A stretch of 64,000 bases of DNA, from positions 24,591,738 through 24,655,737 of the forward strand of contig CM025849.1 in the NCBI GenBank assembly GCA_003952965.2, in the 5' to 3' direction. Of this stretch, positions 1 to 10,362 are shown one piece after another; positions within the stretch are counted from its first letter, which is position 1, and every line of letters begins with the position of its first letter. Both the position numbers and the translations under genes were made by a program. The notes beneath the pieces were generated by a model. The model saw nothing but the letters and a program-made list of their open reading frames with translations, searched no databases and was not told where the DNA came from. This DNA is from Morella rubra (taxonomy: Eukaryota > Streptophyta > Magnoliopsida > Fagales > Myricaceae).

Positions 1-39
1 ACATATTATCGTATTTTTACATATGACCAAATGCATTTT

Positions 40-360
40 ACATGGTTTTATGTCCTCAAATTTAAGGGGAAAATATATTTTTTACTGCAGTAGGTATTGC
101 ATTTTGCATCCTAAACTACAATGTTTAAAACATAGTGTACCATAAACTCTCGCAAGTGTTTTTGATTTTTTAAGGGCATAATTGTCATTTAAAAAAAGTC
201 AATTCTAGTTTGATTTGATGAAAAAAATAGATTAAGGGTGCAATATGTTAGGGATAAGTAGTTTGTGGGTGTAATGTTTCAAACATGTTAGTTTTAGAGT
301 TAAAGTGTAAAACTTATGTAGTAATTGGTAGGTAAAAAGTGTATTTTTCTTTAAATTTAG
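40..360. repeat. Foldback-like A/T-rich repeat
   Basis: The left part (about 95-150) has phrases such as 'cctaaactac' and 'accataaact'. The right part (about 235-340) carries them in inverted form, as 'gtagtttgtgggtgtaatg'. The style matches the clearer foldback element at 44544-45026. No ORF of note. The boundaries are uncertain because the copy may start outside the window. Confidence 0.3.
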
Positions 361-956
361 GTTGAGTTTGGATGAGCAAAAAAAATCCAAATTTTTTTTT
401 GGTTAAGGTAGTTTAGATTTTGTTGGGATTAATGAAAAAACTGTTAAAGAGTTTGTAAAATGTTATTGAAGTTTGTAAAAAGTTTGGAGTTTATAAAAAA
501 GTAAGAGTTTGTAAAAAAATATCGGAATTGGTGAAAAAGTAATTGTAAAATTTTTTTATGCAATACAAACATTAGCTTAAATGAGTTATGGCACTTTTTT
601 TCTACCTCCATAATTGGTGGGACATTATATTTTTAGAGCATCAAAGCTTTTTCAGTCTGACTAAATTAAAAATATAAACTGTTTGGGGAGGAAATTAAAA
701 ATCAGATTTCTAGGAATATTTCTAGAAACTGAATAAAATATCAACATTTACCAACTACTTGACCAATAGCGGTATTCAACATGCACCTCCAGGTATACTC
801 AACAGCAAAAAACCAAAATGGAATTGCTGAGTGTAAGTCCGCCTTGACATTGTGGTTTCCAGCTTGGGTGGTGACTCATTTCACCCACAATAAATGGGCG
901 GGGTTTTGGGCTCTTGAGCACCTTTTTAATATTATTTTTAGTTTTTGAGCTCATTT
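361..956. other. Intergenic A/T-rich stretch
   Basis: No coding sequence is seen. Repeated 'gtttgtaaaa' and 'ggtgaaaaagt' phrases at about 380-560 resemble the MITEs elsewhere in the window, but no clean ends were found. Confidence 0.4.
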
Positions 957-1385
957 TTGACAAGTGGGCCTATGAGGAGACTGAATCGGGGAGCCAAATG
1001 AACAGTCAAGACAAAAGAACCAAGACCAACACATAGGATCGGATAAAGTATTCTGACAACTAGACCAATTAGAGACTAACACATTGAGCCAGATGAAAAG
1101 CCTCGACAAAGTGGACAACGAGAGATGAAAACATGCATTTAAATTAGGAGCCTTGATAAGTGGAGCCGAAGAGAGGTCACATGTTGACCAACGAGAGACT
1201 AGAGCGTAGAGCCATATGAATAGCCTTAACAAGTGGACCAATGAGAAACCAAAGACGTGGAGGCAAATCAAGAGCGTTGACAAGTGGACCAATTAACAAA
1301 CCAAAACATTGCAGCGGATGAAGTGCCTTGACAAAATCATGCAGCCAAAAAATTAGGAACATTTACAAGTGGAGCGATAAGAGCA
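957..1385. repeat. Degenerate ~50-bp minisatellite, about 9 units
   Basis: A unit close to 'cttgacaagtggaccaatga' followed by a 'gagaccaa...cattgagccagatgaa' half recurs, starting near 958, 1006, 1052, 1103, 1153, 1223, 1275, 1325 and 1361. Spacing is about 46-52 bp, apart from one longer unit. The copies are diverged. Short ORFs across it are a by-product of the repeat. Confidence 0.7.
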
Positions 1386-1930
1386 AAATATAGGGTAAAA
1401 CCGTCTGTCTGACCAAAGCCTAACATGGCCATAGGAAGATTTTATTGTGTCCAACATGCTATCTCTATCTCATTTTTGTTTCTAACTTTTATTTGTTGTA
1501 GTATTGGTACTGGGAATTTGTTTTTCCAAAACCTTAAAATGCCTTTGTATTGCAAATCAAAATTGCCCTTCCCATTGTATGTAGGTTATTATATATCAGA
1601 TAGATCAATGAGCAATAATCTCAGCAATTGAGCTAAGAAAAGGATACGAATTGGACTGCCGAACTAAGAAGGCCCATTAAAAATGTAATTAAAAAAAATG
1701 GATCCAAAAGAAAAAGGGAACTCTACAAGGCCCATTACAACATCAAAGTAAGGATAGGTAGAATGAAAAACCCAAAAAAACTAAAAAAAAAGTACAAAAA
1801 TGGGTGACTACAAAAAGCCTAACGATCTAGGATAACGAGCCCAGCGACCCACAAGGGAATTGGAAAGGGCTGGGCTACCACAGTCATTAAACTGCTACTG
1901 TCAACAGATGATAACACACTTATTGGTAAG
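1386..1930. other. Intergenic stretch, nothing recognised
   Basis: A/T-rich sequence with an A-rich patch at 1735-1800. I see no gene and no clear repeat. The chromovirus LTR begins at 1931. Confidence 0.5.
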
Positions 1931-3039
1931 TGTTACGGGGAGGGATTTTCAATAAGAAATTTTCAAGTGACGGCACTAGATAACCGTGCCTAGTCTCAGC
2001 CAAACTCAAGGACAGGGGTAAACCGAGGTCAACAACCAAGCAACCACACAAGGCACACTAGATTACAAGAGAAATACCTCCCAACTTTTACACTCTTTAT
2101 AATCATAAAGATATACAGGGAAGACTAGGGCCCTCACAGTACAATGAGCCAACTAGTCTTAGAGAATAAAGCTTACAGCACACAATGCTCTCAGAATACA
2201 ATCTTAGCTCTCTCAAACTTCCAACTGCCTCAACAAGGGTCCAAGCCACGTTTATATAGCCCCCAAGAGTGAGTTGGTCAAGCAAGCCAACTGCATTAGC
2301 TAGCTACCAAACTCTGCAAAAGGTGTGCCAGTCCTTTGCAGCTCTGCCTGGATGTCTGCCCTGCATTAGCTTGCTGCAAGTCTTGTTGCAGCTCTATCTG
2401 GGCGTTGCTTGGCAGTTGCTTGCTATCATGCCCTACTGCAGGTCTAGCAGCCCACTGCAAGCTCTACCTAGGTGCTAACCCTATCAGTGGTAGGTCCCCT
2501 AACACAATTAACCGGTAGGCAGTGCCCAAATTCAAATTGCTCGCTGCCCAGCCTTCTGTGGCAATAATTAGCCGTCTGACATTGTCAAGCTTGCCCGTTG
2601 CACCTCTGGACACTTGTTAGCCTTGTCAACGCCACAACACAGCTTTGCCACGTGTCGTAAAGCACCACCAGTCGCAGGGCATGCTTGCTAGGGCTCATCA
2701 TGCTCCCTTGAGCAAGCCTGCCGAGTTCATAGGCCACCTAGTCCTCCTGCAGCCAAGGTAACTCATGGGGCATTGGCCAAGGCCTTAGCCAAACGCCTCA
2801 TGCCCATCTATATGCTTCACCAGCAACTCATGCACGTCAACGCCTGGTCAACAGCCATCCTTGGCAGGTTCATCCTACCATGCCCTTGTCCAACAAGTCT
2901 ATCTTACTGAGGCCTTTCAAGTGCCCCCACTCGAAGTGTCTTAACATGCAACCCTTCCATGTCAAGGTGCTTGGCAGTGTGTACGAGTGCTAGGTGCCAC
3001 TCATGCCACTGCCACGCCATGCGGCTCATCAATGTAACA
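1931..3039 (-). repeat. 3' LTR of the chromovirus
   Basis: Direct repeat of 7545-8637, starting 'tgttacgggg' and ending 'atgtaaca', so it has TG...CA termini. A minus-strand TATA motif (GCTATATAAA) lies at 2251-2260. An internal array of degenerate 'gcagctctgcctggatg'-like units lies at about 2330-2475. Confidence 0.88.
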
Positions 3040-3056
3040 TACCACCCCCACTAAAA
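3040..3056 (-). other. Polypurine tract of the chromovirus
   Basis: The minus strand reads AGTGGGGGTGGTA immediately before the left LTR (TGTTACATTG...). This is the expected place for plus-strand priming. Confidence 0.7.
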
Positions 3057-3094
3057 GAACTCGACGTCCTTGTTGAGGCTTACATGTGGAAGTT

Positions 3095-3425
3095 CTAGAT
3101 CATCTCCTCAAACTGCCATAGTATTGTGTCCTTCCCAAGTTGCTTTAGACTCTAGGAGGTTCTTCCATTTCACAAGAAAATAGATCCTCCTATTCTTCTT
3201 GTTGTACCCCTTCATTTGTTAGGCTAATATCTTCTATGCCTCCTTATGGACCTTCATTTGAACATTAGGAGGGGCCCTCTTCGTTTTCATCCTCTCACAG
3301 TTTACCAAGTCCTTATTGTAAGGCTTAAAAAAACTCACATGGAAGGTTGGGTGGAGCTTCAGTCGTTCAGGTAGCTTCAACCGGTAAGCTACTCCACCCA
3401 CCTTCTTCATGATCTCAAATGGCCA
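3095..3425 (-). pseudogene. Chromovirus integrase tail with chromodomain-like segment
   Basis: The minus strand reads VGGVAYRLKLPERLKLHPTF, the GPY-type tail region, and about 200 bp later YFLVKWKNLLESKATWE, the core of a chromodomain (YLVKWKG...TWE). The chromodomain directs chromovirus insertion towards modified chromatin. Frame breaks lie between the parts. Confidence 0.75.
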
Positions 3426-3619
3426 TCATATTTCAGAACAAGATCGTGGTAAGTCTGTCCTTTCTGAAATCTCTTTCAGATTTGGGGAGTAAGCTTTAGC
3501 ATCACTTTATCCTCTTCTAGGAACTCCAAGGGCCACCTCCCTTGGTCCACATACTTCTTCACCCTCCTTTAGGTTTTGGCAAGGCTGTTATGAGCCATGG
3601 TTAGTAGCTCTTGCTTATT

Positions 3620-4345
3620 TTTGGCAAATCGAAAATGCTGTTAAGCATCTTCTAGTGCGAGTTTGCCTTGCAATCTCATATGGTGTGAGGGGTTGGTGCC
3701 AGTTGTTAAAAACCTTTGCAGGTTGTAGGCAAATTGGGCAACATCCAACAACTTGGCCCATTTCTTCTGGTTTGCCGACATATGGTGTTGTAAATACTCC
3801 TCCAACAGTGCATTCATCCGTTCTATTTGCCCATCGGTCTGAGAATGATTCGCAGTGGAAAACTTCAGTTCTAAACCCACAGTTTAAACAACAAGGTCCA
3901 AAACCTACCAATGAATCGTGGATCCCTGTCACTAATGATATCTTCAGGCATTCTAAAATACTTGATGACATACTTGAAAAAAAGGTTGGTTGTTACCTCA
4001 ACCATACACAATTTTAGAGCTGCAATGAAAATTGCATACTTAGTTAGTAGGTCGCCACCACCAAGACTAACTTTTTTCCCTTTGTCTTAGGGAACTCGGA
4101 GATGAAGTCCATAGATATAGACACTCATGGCTTCTTTGGAATAGGAAGAGGTTGGAGAAGCCCTACCTGCTTCTTTCGATTAGACTTATCTTGTTGACAA
4201 ACCAAACAGGTCTTCACATAAAATTCCACATCCTCCTCTACCTTAGGCTAAAAATAAGATCCATCCAAGAGGACCATCATCCTTTCCCTACTAGGGTGGC
4301 CTGCCAACTCAGTGTCATGTGTCTTGCGCAAAAGCTTGTGCCGCA
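3620..4345 (-). pseudogene. Chromovirus integrase
   Basis: The zinc region H...H...C-X2-C is readable, with LAGHPSRERM then TCLVCQQDK (about 4340-4190). It is followed by SMDFISEFPKTKGK (first catalytic Asp) and ISDRDPRF (second). The C-terminal half is in other frames, with pieces at 3971-3615. Confidence 0.85.
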
Positions 4346-4539
4346 ACTTTCCCTTTAGAATAAAGAGTCGGTTGCCTTTGGCAAAGAGTAAGTCGTCCTT
4401 CAACCAATATCGCCTTATGACCCCAGCCTGAACATCAGCAATAATCTTCTAGTAAGCAGGATCACTATGAACACTCCTCCTTACTCTATCAAGAAAATCT
4501 GAATGCAAGGAGGTGAGGGTAGTTACATACTCCACCACC

Positions 4540-4990
4540 TGCTGGCGGCTTAGTGCGTCTGCCACCTGGTTGTGCCGTCCAGGTTTATGTTCCCACACGA
4601 AGTCATACTCTTGGAGGAACTCCTACTACTGAGCTTGTTTGGGTGGCAGTTTCTTCTGGGAGTGAAAGTAGGTATTCGCCACATTATCAATGCGAACCAC
4701 AAAATGAGTGCCGAGGAGATAGACTCTCCAAACCATCAAGCAATGAACTACTGCAAGCATCTCCTTTTCATGGGCAAAATACCACTGCTCAGTTCCATTC
4801 AACTTCCAGCTCTCGAAAGCAACAGGGAGTCCTTTTTAGACCAACACCCCACCGATGGCTTTGTTAGAGACATTGGTATGAACTTCGAAATATAGCTCGA
4901 AGCTTGAAAGTCGCAATAAAGGCTCTATTGACAAAGTAGCCTTAAGCTTTTTGAATGCCTCCTAGCATCTCTCGGACCACAGCAAGTTTT
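4540..4990 (-). pseudogene. Chromovirus RNase H region
   Basis: The minus strand reads EKEMLAVVHCLMVWRVYLLG and then KPGRHNQVADALSR. These are the RNase H helix and the typical end of this domain in Ty3/gypsy elements. At least one stop is present. Confidence 0.85.
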
Positions 4991-5800
4991 GGTCCTTCTT
5001 TAGGAGATCCGTCAAGGGAGCCACCAACTTGAAATACCCCTCAATGAACTTGTGATAGTAATTCGCAAGTCCAAGGAAGGAATGTAACTCAGACACATTC
5101 CACGATTCAGGCCATTGCAAAATGGCTTCCACTTTCCTCTCATCCATCCTCATGCTGCCTTCTTGGATGCGGTGACCCAAAAACTTAATCTCCTTTCTGG
5201 AAAATTTGCACTTCTCATTCTTCACGAAAAGGCACTGCTCCCGCAGCTAGTTAAATACCTTACGCAGTTGTTTTTCGTGCTCCTCAATTGAGCCATTATA
5301 TACAACAATATCATCCAAATACACTACGAGAAAGTGGTCAATGTACTCATGGAAAACATCATTCATTGGATTAAAAAATATGGTTGAAGCGTTGGTGAGG
5401 CCAAACAGCATCACCAGAAATTCATAGGAACCATACCTTGTTACACAGGTGGTCTTTGGTTCGTCCCCCTCCGTAATCCAAACTTTTCAATACCCCGATC
5501 ACAAGTCCAGCTTAGTGAAATAGGTTGCTTGGCTTAACCTATCAAATAGGTCCTGAATAAGGGGCACTGGATACTTGTTCTTCACCGTCACCTTGTTCAA
5601 GGTCCTGTAGTTAATGCACATGCTTTGGGATCCCTGAAGGCAGCCATATGGTGCTTTCAAGGGCTGTAAGAACCCAACATCAAACAGCTCACCCAACTGC
5701 TTCCTCAACTCAGTCAATTCCATCGGGCTCATTCTATAGGAAGCTAGGGCAAGAGATTTAGCTCCTAACACCAATTGGATCTCATGATTCACTGCCCGCT
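4962..5800 (-). pseudogene. Chromovirus reverse transcriptase
   Basis: The frames 5792-5499 and 5225-4962 and the stretch between them cover the RT palm and fingers. Visible motifs are [17 protein letters not shown], the catalytic YLDD in VVYLDDIVVYN (near 5290-5320), and [14 protein letters not shown] followed by [15 protein letters not shown], which leads into the connection domain. The catalytic residues remain, but frameshifts and stops divide the chain. Confidence 0.9.
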
Positions 5801-6239
5801 AGAGAGGTAAAGTCTTTGGAAGTTTAGGGGACATAACATCCCTGAATTCCTCTAAAACGTCTAATGCCTTACTTAGAGGTTCTTCCTCAACCATTGCAAA
5901 TACTTCCCTCAAGGCAGTCAGATAGGTAAGCTATCATTTCTTCAGCTCATCTTCTAGCTGAATTGCAAAAAGGGGTCCCTTCCCTTTTCCCTCTCCTACA
6001 TCTTAGAGGATTTGAGTATAAAGCAAGGCTGCTTCTCAACCATAACCAACAGGCTTCGTAGTAATGAGAATTGTCTAGCCTTCGCTTGTACAAAGAACTC
6101 ATTGCCTAGGATGATATCAAAGTCATCCAGAGGCACAATGAGGAAGTCCATCAATCTCTTCTATTCCCTTACCTCCAAAGGGACTCCTAAGGCTCTTCCC
6201 AACACAAATTGGGCCTTTGAATTCACCACGTTTATCTAA

Positions 6240-6345
6240 TTTGGGCATTTGCTCGCTTTTAGTCCAAATGTGGCCACCATCTTCTCTAACATGAAGTTGT
6301 AGGTGGCCCAGTGTCCAACATTGTTAAGATTTCTTTGTCGTTTGC
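6240..6345 (-). pseudogene. Chromovirus protease motif remnant
   Basis: The minus strand reads LTMLDTG, the aspartic-protease active-site triad of retroelements, between the gag knuckle and the RT. The flanking sequence is frameshifted. Confidence 0.6.
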
Positions 6346-6399
6346 ATGTAGTGGAACATAGAGTAACTCTGTACGTCCCCCAACCCAAAGGGCATTCAA

Positions 6400-7390
6400 A
6401 CGGAGTTAGATGGGATTGACCTAAGCGTGGGCTCTAGCATCATCTTCGCTCGAGGTACTTTCCTTAACCAAGGCAAACAGCTTCTTGCGCTTTGAGCAAT
6501 CACATGCTCGGTAGGTGCCATCACAGATGAAGGAACCGGTGGTCTTAGCCTGCTACTTTCCAGCCACCACGGGGGTCTTGCCCTTGTGTTTTTGCTCTTT
6601 GCCGCGGCTTTTCGGCCCTTCATCCTTCCTCTCCTTCTTTCCCTTGCCCTAGGACCTTGATTTTCAATTCTCTTTGGTTTAGGCCTTTGACTACCTGAAG
6701 TCCACCAGTGACTTCGCTACAGCCATCGCAAAAGGAAGGTATTACACACACTGCCTTCTCAATTTTGTGCATGCCCAGCCTTGTAGGTTTAACATGAAGT
6801 TAAAAAGTTTAGCTACCTCTGACATATCGTTGATGTCCAGCATAAGGGAGTTGAACTCCACATAATCTCTAATTGAGCCTGTATGCTTCAATTTCTTAAA
6901 GGACTCTCTTGCAACATTGCAAGTTAGGAATTGATCCTTGGGCACTTTCCTCAGGGTCTTTCACGTGCTTATCTTCAAGCATCCTACACTGAGGTCGTCC
7001 TCCAATCGAGACCGTCACCAAAGCTTAGCATCTCCCATCAAATGCATAGCAACCACCGTTACCCTTCTCTTTCTCAGGAACACAGGCAACTCGGAATAAC
7101 TGCTCATTGTCCTAGAGAAAGTTTTCCAGCTCTTTCGCATATAGCGCCTTAATGAGAGGTAGAGGGTTTGATATTTTCAATCGAGATGGGGCTTCCCTTC
7201 CACTAGGAACTACCCCAATGACCTTCTTGAGCACGAACAACTCTGTCTGTACGGAGTCCCTTAAGGACTCCACTTCCTCTAGGATCCCCTCCTTTAGGTG
7301 AGTAGCCAAAATGGCATGCTCATTTGCCCAGTTTTCTGGCTTTCTCAGGATAGGGGCCGTGCGCTCTTCAAAGGAAGCTTGCAACGTTTG
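6400..7390 (-). pseudogene. Chromovirus gag remnant
   Basis: Two open pieces survive, 7384-7112 and 6945-6742, the latter with a capsid-like helix-rich stretch. Near 6494-6535 is a decayed zinc knuckle reading SFICDGTYRACDC. In the family pattern CX2CX4HX4C the first Cys and the His are replaced (S and Y), so nucleic-acid binding is probably lost. Several frames are needed to read through. Confidence 0.75.
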
Positions 7391-7529
7391 AATGTCTCGA
7401 ATGGCTCCATCCAGTCACTCACAGATGGAAGAGGAAGATCCCTCTGTGGGCATCCCCAGCATTGCTTTGAGTCTCGTGACTCATTCCTTCAATTCTTAAG
7501 TGACACCACTGGCCATGATTCTTCAATAA

Positions 7530-7544
7530 AACTCTGATACTAGC
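7530..7544 (-). other. Primer-binding site of the chromovirus
   Basis: Two bases after the LTR end the minus strand reads TAGTATCAGAG. This is one mismatch from TGGTATCAGAG, which pairs with initiator tRNA-Met and is usual for chromoviruses. Confidence 0.75.
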
Positions 7545-8637
7545 TGTCATGAGGAGGGATTTTCATTAAGAAAATTTCCATGCAACGAAGCCTAGTCTCA
7601 GCCAAACTCAAGGACATGGGCAAACCGAGGTCAACAACTAAGCAACCCAACAAGGTACAGCAGATTACGGAAGAAATACCTCCTAACCTTTATACTCTTT
7701 ATAATCACAAAGATGTATAGGAAAGATTAGGGCCTTCACAGCATAATGAGCTAACTAGTCTAAGAGAACAAAGCTTACAACACACAATGCTCTCTACATA
7801 TAATCTCAGCTCTCTCAAACTTTCAACTGCCTCAACGAGGGTCCAAGCCACATTTATATAGCCCCTAAGAGTGAGTTGGTCGAGCAATCCAACTGCCTGC
7901 TTTGCAGTTGCTTACTACCAGGCTGTGCAGTAGGTGTGCCATCCCTTTGTAGCTCAACCTAGGCAATGACCTTGCAGTAGCTTGTTGCAAGCCCTGCTGC
8001 AGCTCTGTCTAGGCTCCTTCCTTGCAGTAGCTGTTGTAGGCCCTACTGCACAACTGTTTGGGGGCCTACCTGGCAGTTGCCTGTTGTCAAGCCTTGCTTC
8101 AGGTTTGGCAGCCTACTGTAGACCCTACCTGGGCGCCAACTCGGTCAGTGGCAAGTCCCCTGACACACTCAACCTGCAGGCAGCACCCAAATTTAAATTG
8201 CCACACTGCCCAGCCTTCTGTGTCAATAATTAGTTGTGTGACATTGTCAAGCTTGCCCCTAACACCTCCAAACGCTTGTCGGTGCCTCAACATAGCTTCG
8301 CCAAGTGTTGTAAAGCATCACCAGTCACAAGGCTTGCTTGCTAAGGCTCATCATGCGCCCGTGAGCAAACCTGCCGAGTTCACAGGCCACCTGGCCCTCC
8401 TACAACCAAGGTAACTCATGGGGCATGGGCCAAAGCCTTAACCAAGTGCCCCATGCCTCACCAGCAGCCCATGCACATCAAGGCTTGGTCAACGGCTATC
8501 CTGCCAAGCACTTACCCAACAAGTCTATCTTATTGGGGACTTTCAAGTGCCCCCACTCGAAGTATCTTGACATGCTGCCCCTCCATGTTAGGCGTCACTC
8601 ATATCATTGCCGTGCTGTGCAGCTCATCACTATGACA
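7545..8637 (-). repeat. 5' LTR of the chromovirus
   Basis: Starts 'tgtcatgagg' and ends 'ctatgaca'. It aligns along its length with 1931-3039, including the TATA motif on the minus strand at 7853-7862. Transcription would run leftward into gag. Confidence 0.88.
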
Positions 8638-9310
8638 GCAGAAAATATGTAAAAAAAAGAAAAAAAAAAAAACAAGCGATGGCCTGTCAAATAACGTTAA
8701 CTAGCCATACAGACACATTGCGATGTGTCCAAATAATAAAAGTAGTGGTATACATGAGTGGAAACTGTCACTGCCAATAACGTTAACTAGCCATACCTCG
8801 CATTGCATGCCATGTTGTCCAGGGAATGCTGCTCAAAGTATGTGAAACACTTGGGTGGCTACGAAAGAGGTAGGGCTGAGTAACGGTAGGAGAGAGAGGA
8901 GAGGCTAGAAAAGAATGCCTTGGAAAGGCTCAGTCACTTGGGTTTCTGAGTAACGAAGTAGTGGTCGCAAAGAAGTTGGTTAACCCTAACCTTCACAAAA
9001 GGCGTTGTTCTCTCGCCATTTTCTTATGTTAAAAAAAAACATTTAAAACAGTAGAGTAGAAAAAAGCCAAAAGGCGTTGTTCTCTTTAATAAGAGAATGG
9101 CGCAGTTTATTATTAAAAAAAAAAAATAGTGGCAGTTTCAAGCAAAGTGTCGGTGCTGGTTTGTTAAAAACTACCGCCGAAACCAAGTTTGGTGGTTCTC
9201 AGCAACAGCAGTGAATATGCTCAGTCCTAGGAAAAGGTGTAGAACCCTTCACCTTGCGTCCCCACTTACCCTTGCCCCCGAAATGAGAAAACTGTCCCCT
9301 TCCCTATTTT
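8638..9310. other. Intergenic stretch with a 21-bp direct repeat
   Basis: The word 'aataacgttaactagccata' with one more base occurs at 8690-8710 and again at 8776-8796. A-rich runs lie at 8652-8672 and 9112-9126. No coding sequence is recognised. Confidence 0.5.
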
Positions 9311-9800
9311 TAAAGTTAAATATATTTTTCACTTATGAACTATGAGATAATTCCTGCTTTACACTCTAAACTACTAACTAACATTTTAATCATAAACTAT
9401 CAATTATTATTACATTGCATATATATGATTTTTGTTAAATTGAATAAAAAATTTAAATAAAACACGAACCATACGCATTATATTCGTCTTGCTTAGACTA
9501 AAACGACAAAAATAATATTATTTTTTATGTTGTTTGATTTTTTATTCTTTTTTGTTCTGATTCTTTTTATTTAGTTTTGATTTCTTTTTATAATCTACGA
9601 ATTTAATTTTATCTTTTTTAAATATAAAGAAGTCAGATACATGTATTGTTGATTTTTTGTCAAACTCCCAATTCGATTAAACAAAAACCATATATCTAAG
9701 ATACAATGTCATAGTAATTAATAGTTCATGGACGAAATATCTCAAAGTTAATAATTTATGATACATAGTTAAAGAGAGAAGAGTATACTTAACCCTTTTA
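9311..9800. repeat. Foldback element with long inverted ends
   Basis: The left end (about 9313-9450: 'gttaaatatatttttcac', later 'attacattgcatatatatga') matches the inverse of the right end (about 9650-9797, ending 'gtatacttaaccctttt'). The arms are about 130-150 bp with mismatches, around an A/T-rich centre with no ORF. Non-autonomous DNA-transposon style. Confidence 0.6.
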
Positions 9801-10204
9801 TTTATCTATTCTTCCAAAATTTTAAATTATTTCTACATTGATAACATTCGTTGCAGCCACATGATATAACACTCAAAATATGGATTTTTTTGAAGGTACG
9901 AAACAACAAACTTTAAAGCATTAATTTTTTAAATTGGACTAATCTTTTCTCCAACGAGAAACTAAGAATCAATTGTAAAAATTTTACTTTTTTTAAAACA
10001 AAAAATTAATAGAGGAAAATCAAGTGTTTGACAATTAGTGGTGCAGATTTGAATACAAGCTATACTTCCTAGAGACCGACAACTGTGAGCCCGACAAGGG
10101 TCAGTGCGCAGTCAATTTTTCAATAACTACTAAATTACAAAGATAACTCTAGTTATTAGTATCTGCATGCCTTATCAAAGAGGAATACATAACTTTGGTT
10201 TCCT
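9801..10204. other. APC5 3' flank or 3' UTR
   Basis: This A/T-rich sequence follows the APC5 stop on the minus strand. The near part is presumably 3' UTR. I cannot place the poly(A) site. Confidence 0.45.
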
Positions 10205-10362
10205 TCAGATATTGAAGAGAGGATCTTCCTCTTCTTGAGGATTCGTCAGAGCCATGATATGTTTCTGGAACGAAGCTGAAGCGTTTTCCCTTTCTTCTGT
10301 GAGTCCCAGCTTGTGAATACAATGGCCATCAAATAAAAAGCCTCAGCCGCCAATTCGTGAGA
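10205..10362 (-). CDS. APC5: APC5 exon 20 (last, frameshifted)
   Basis: Acceptor TCTTCAG, starts [16 protein letters not shown]. After that Phe codon (10317-10315) the family residue Asp is short by one base. The current frame reads TSWDSQKK... and stops at 10248-10246. The +1 frame resumes the family pattern ([10 protein letters not shown]...) and stops at 10207-10205. Either a sequencing error or a real indel changes the last ~50 residues. Confidence 0.88.

Larger units (their letters stand above)
1931..8637 (-). mobile_element. Ty3/gypsy chromovirus, near full length, decayed
   Basis: Two related ~1.1-kb direct repeats bound the element. Between them, read right to left, come a tRNA-Met-type primer site, gag, protease, reverse transcriptase with an intact YLDD, RNase H, integrase with the zinc region, a chromodomain-like tail and a purine tract next to the left LTR. 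This is the chromovirus order of the Ty3/gypsy group. Stops and frameshifts occur in every domain, so it cannot be autonomous. The LTRs differ at many positions, so the insertion is not recent. No convincing 5-bp target duplication is visible ('gtaag' to the left, 'gcaga' to the right). Confidence 0.92.

Noticed and set aside
3655-4017. Plus-strand ORF of 120 codons
   Set aside because: It is antisense to the chromovirus integrase.
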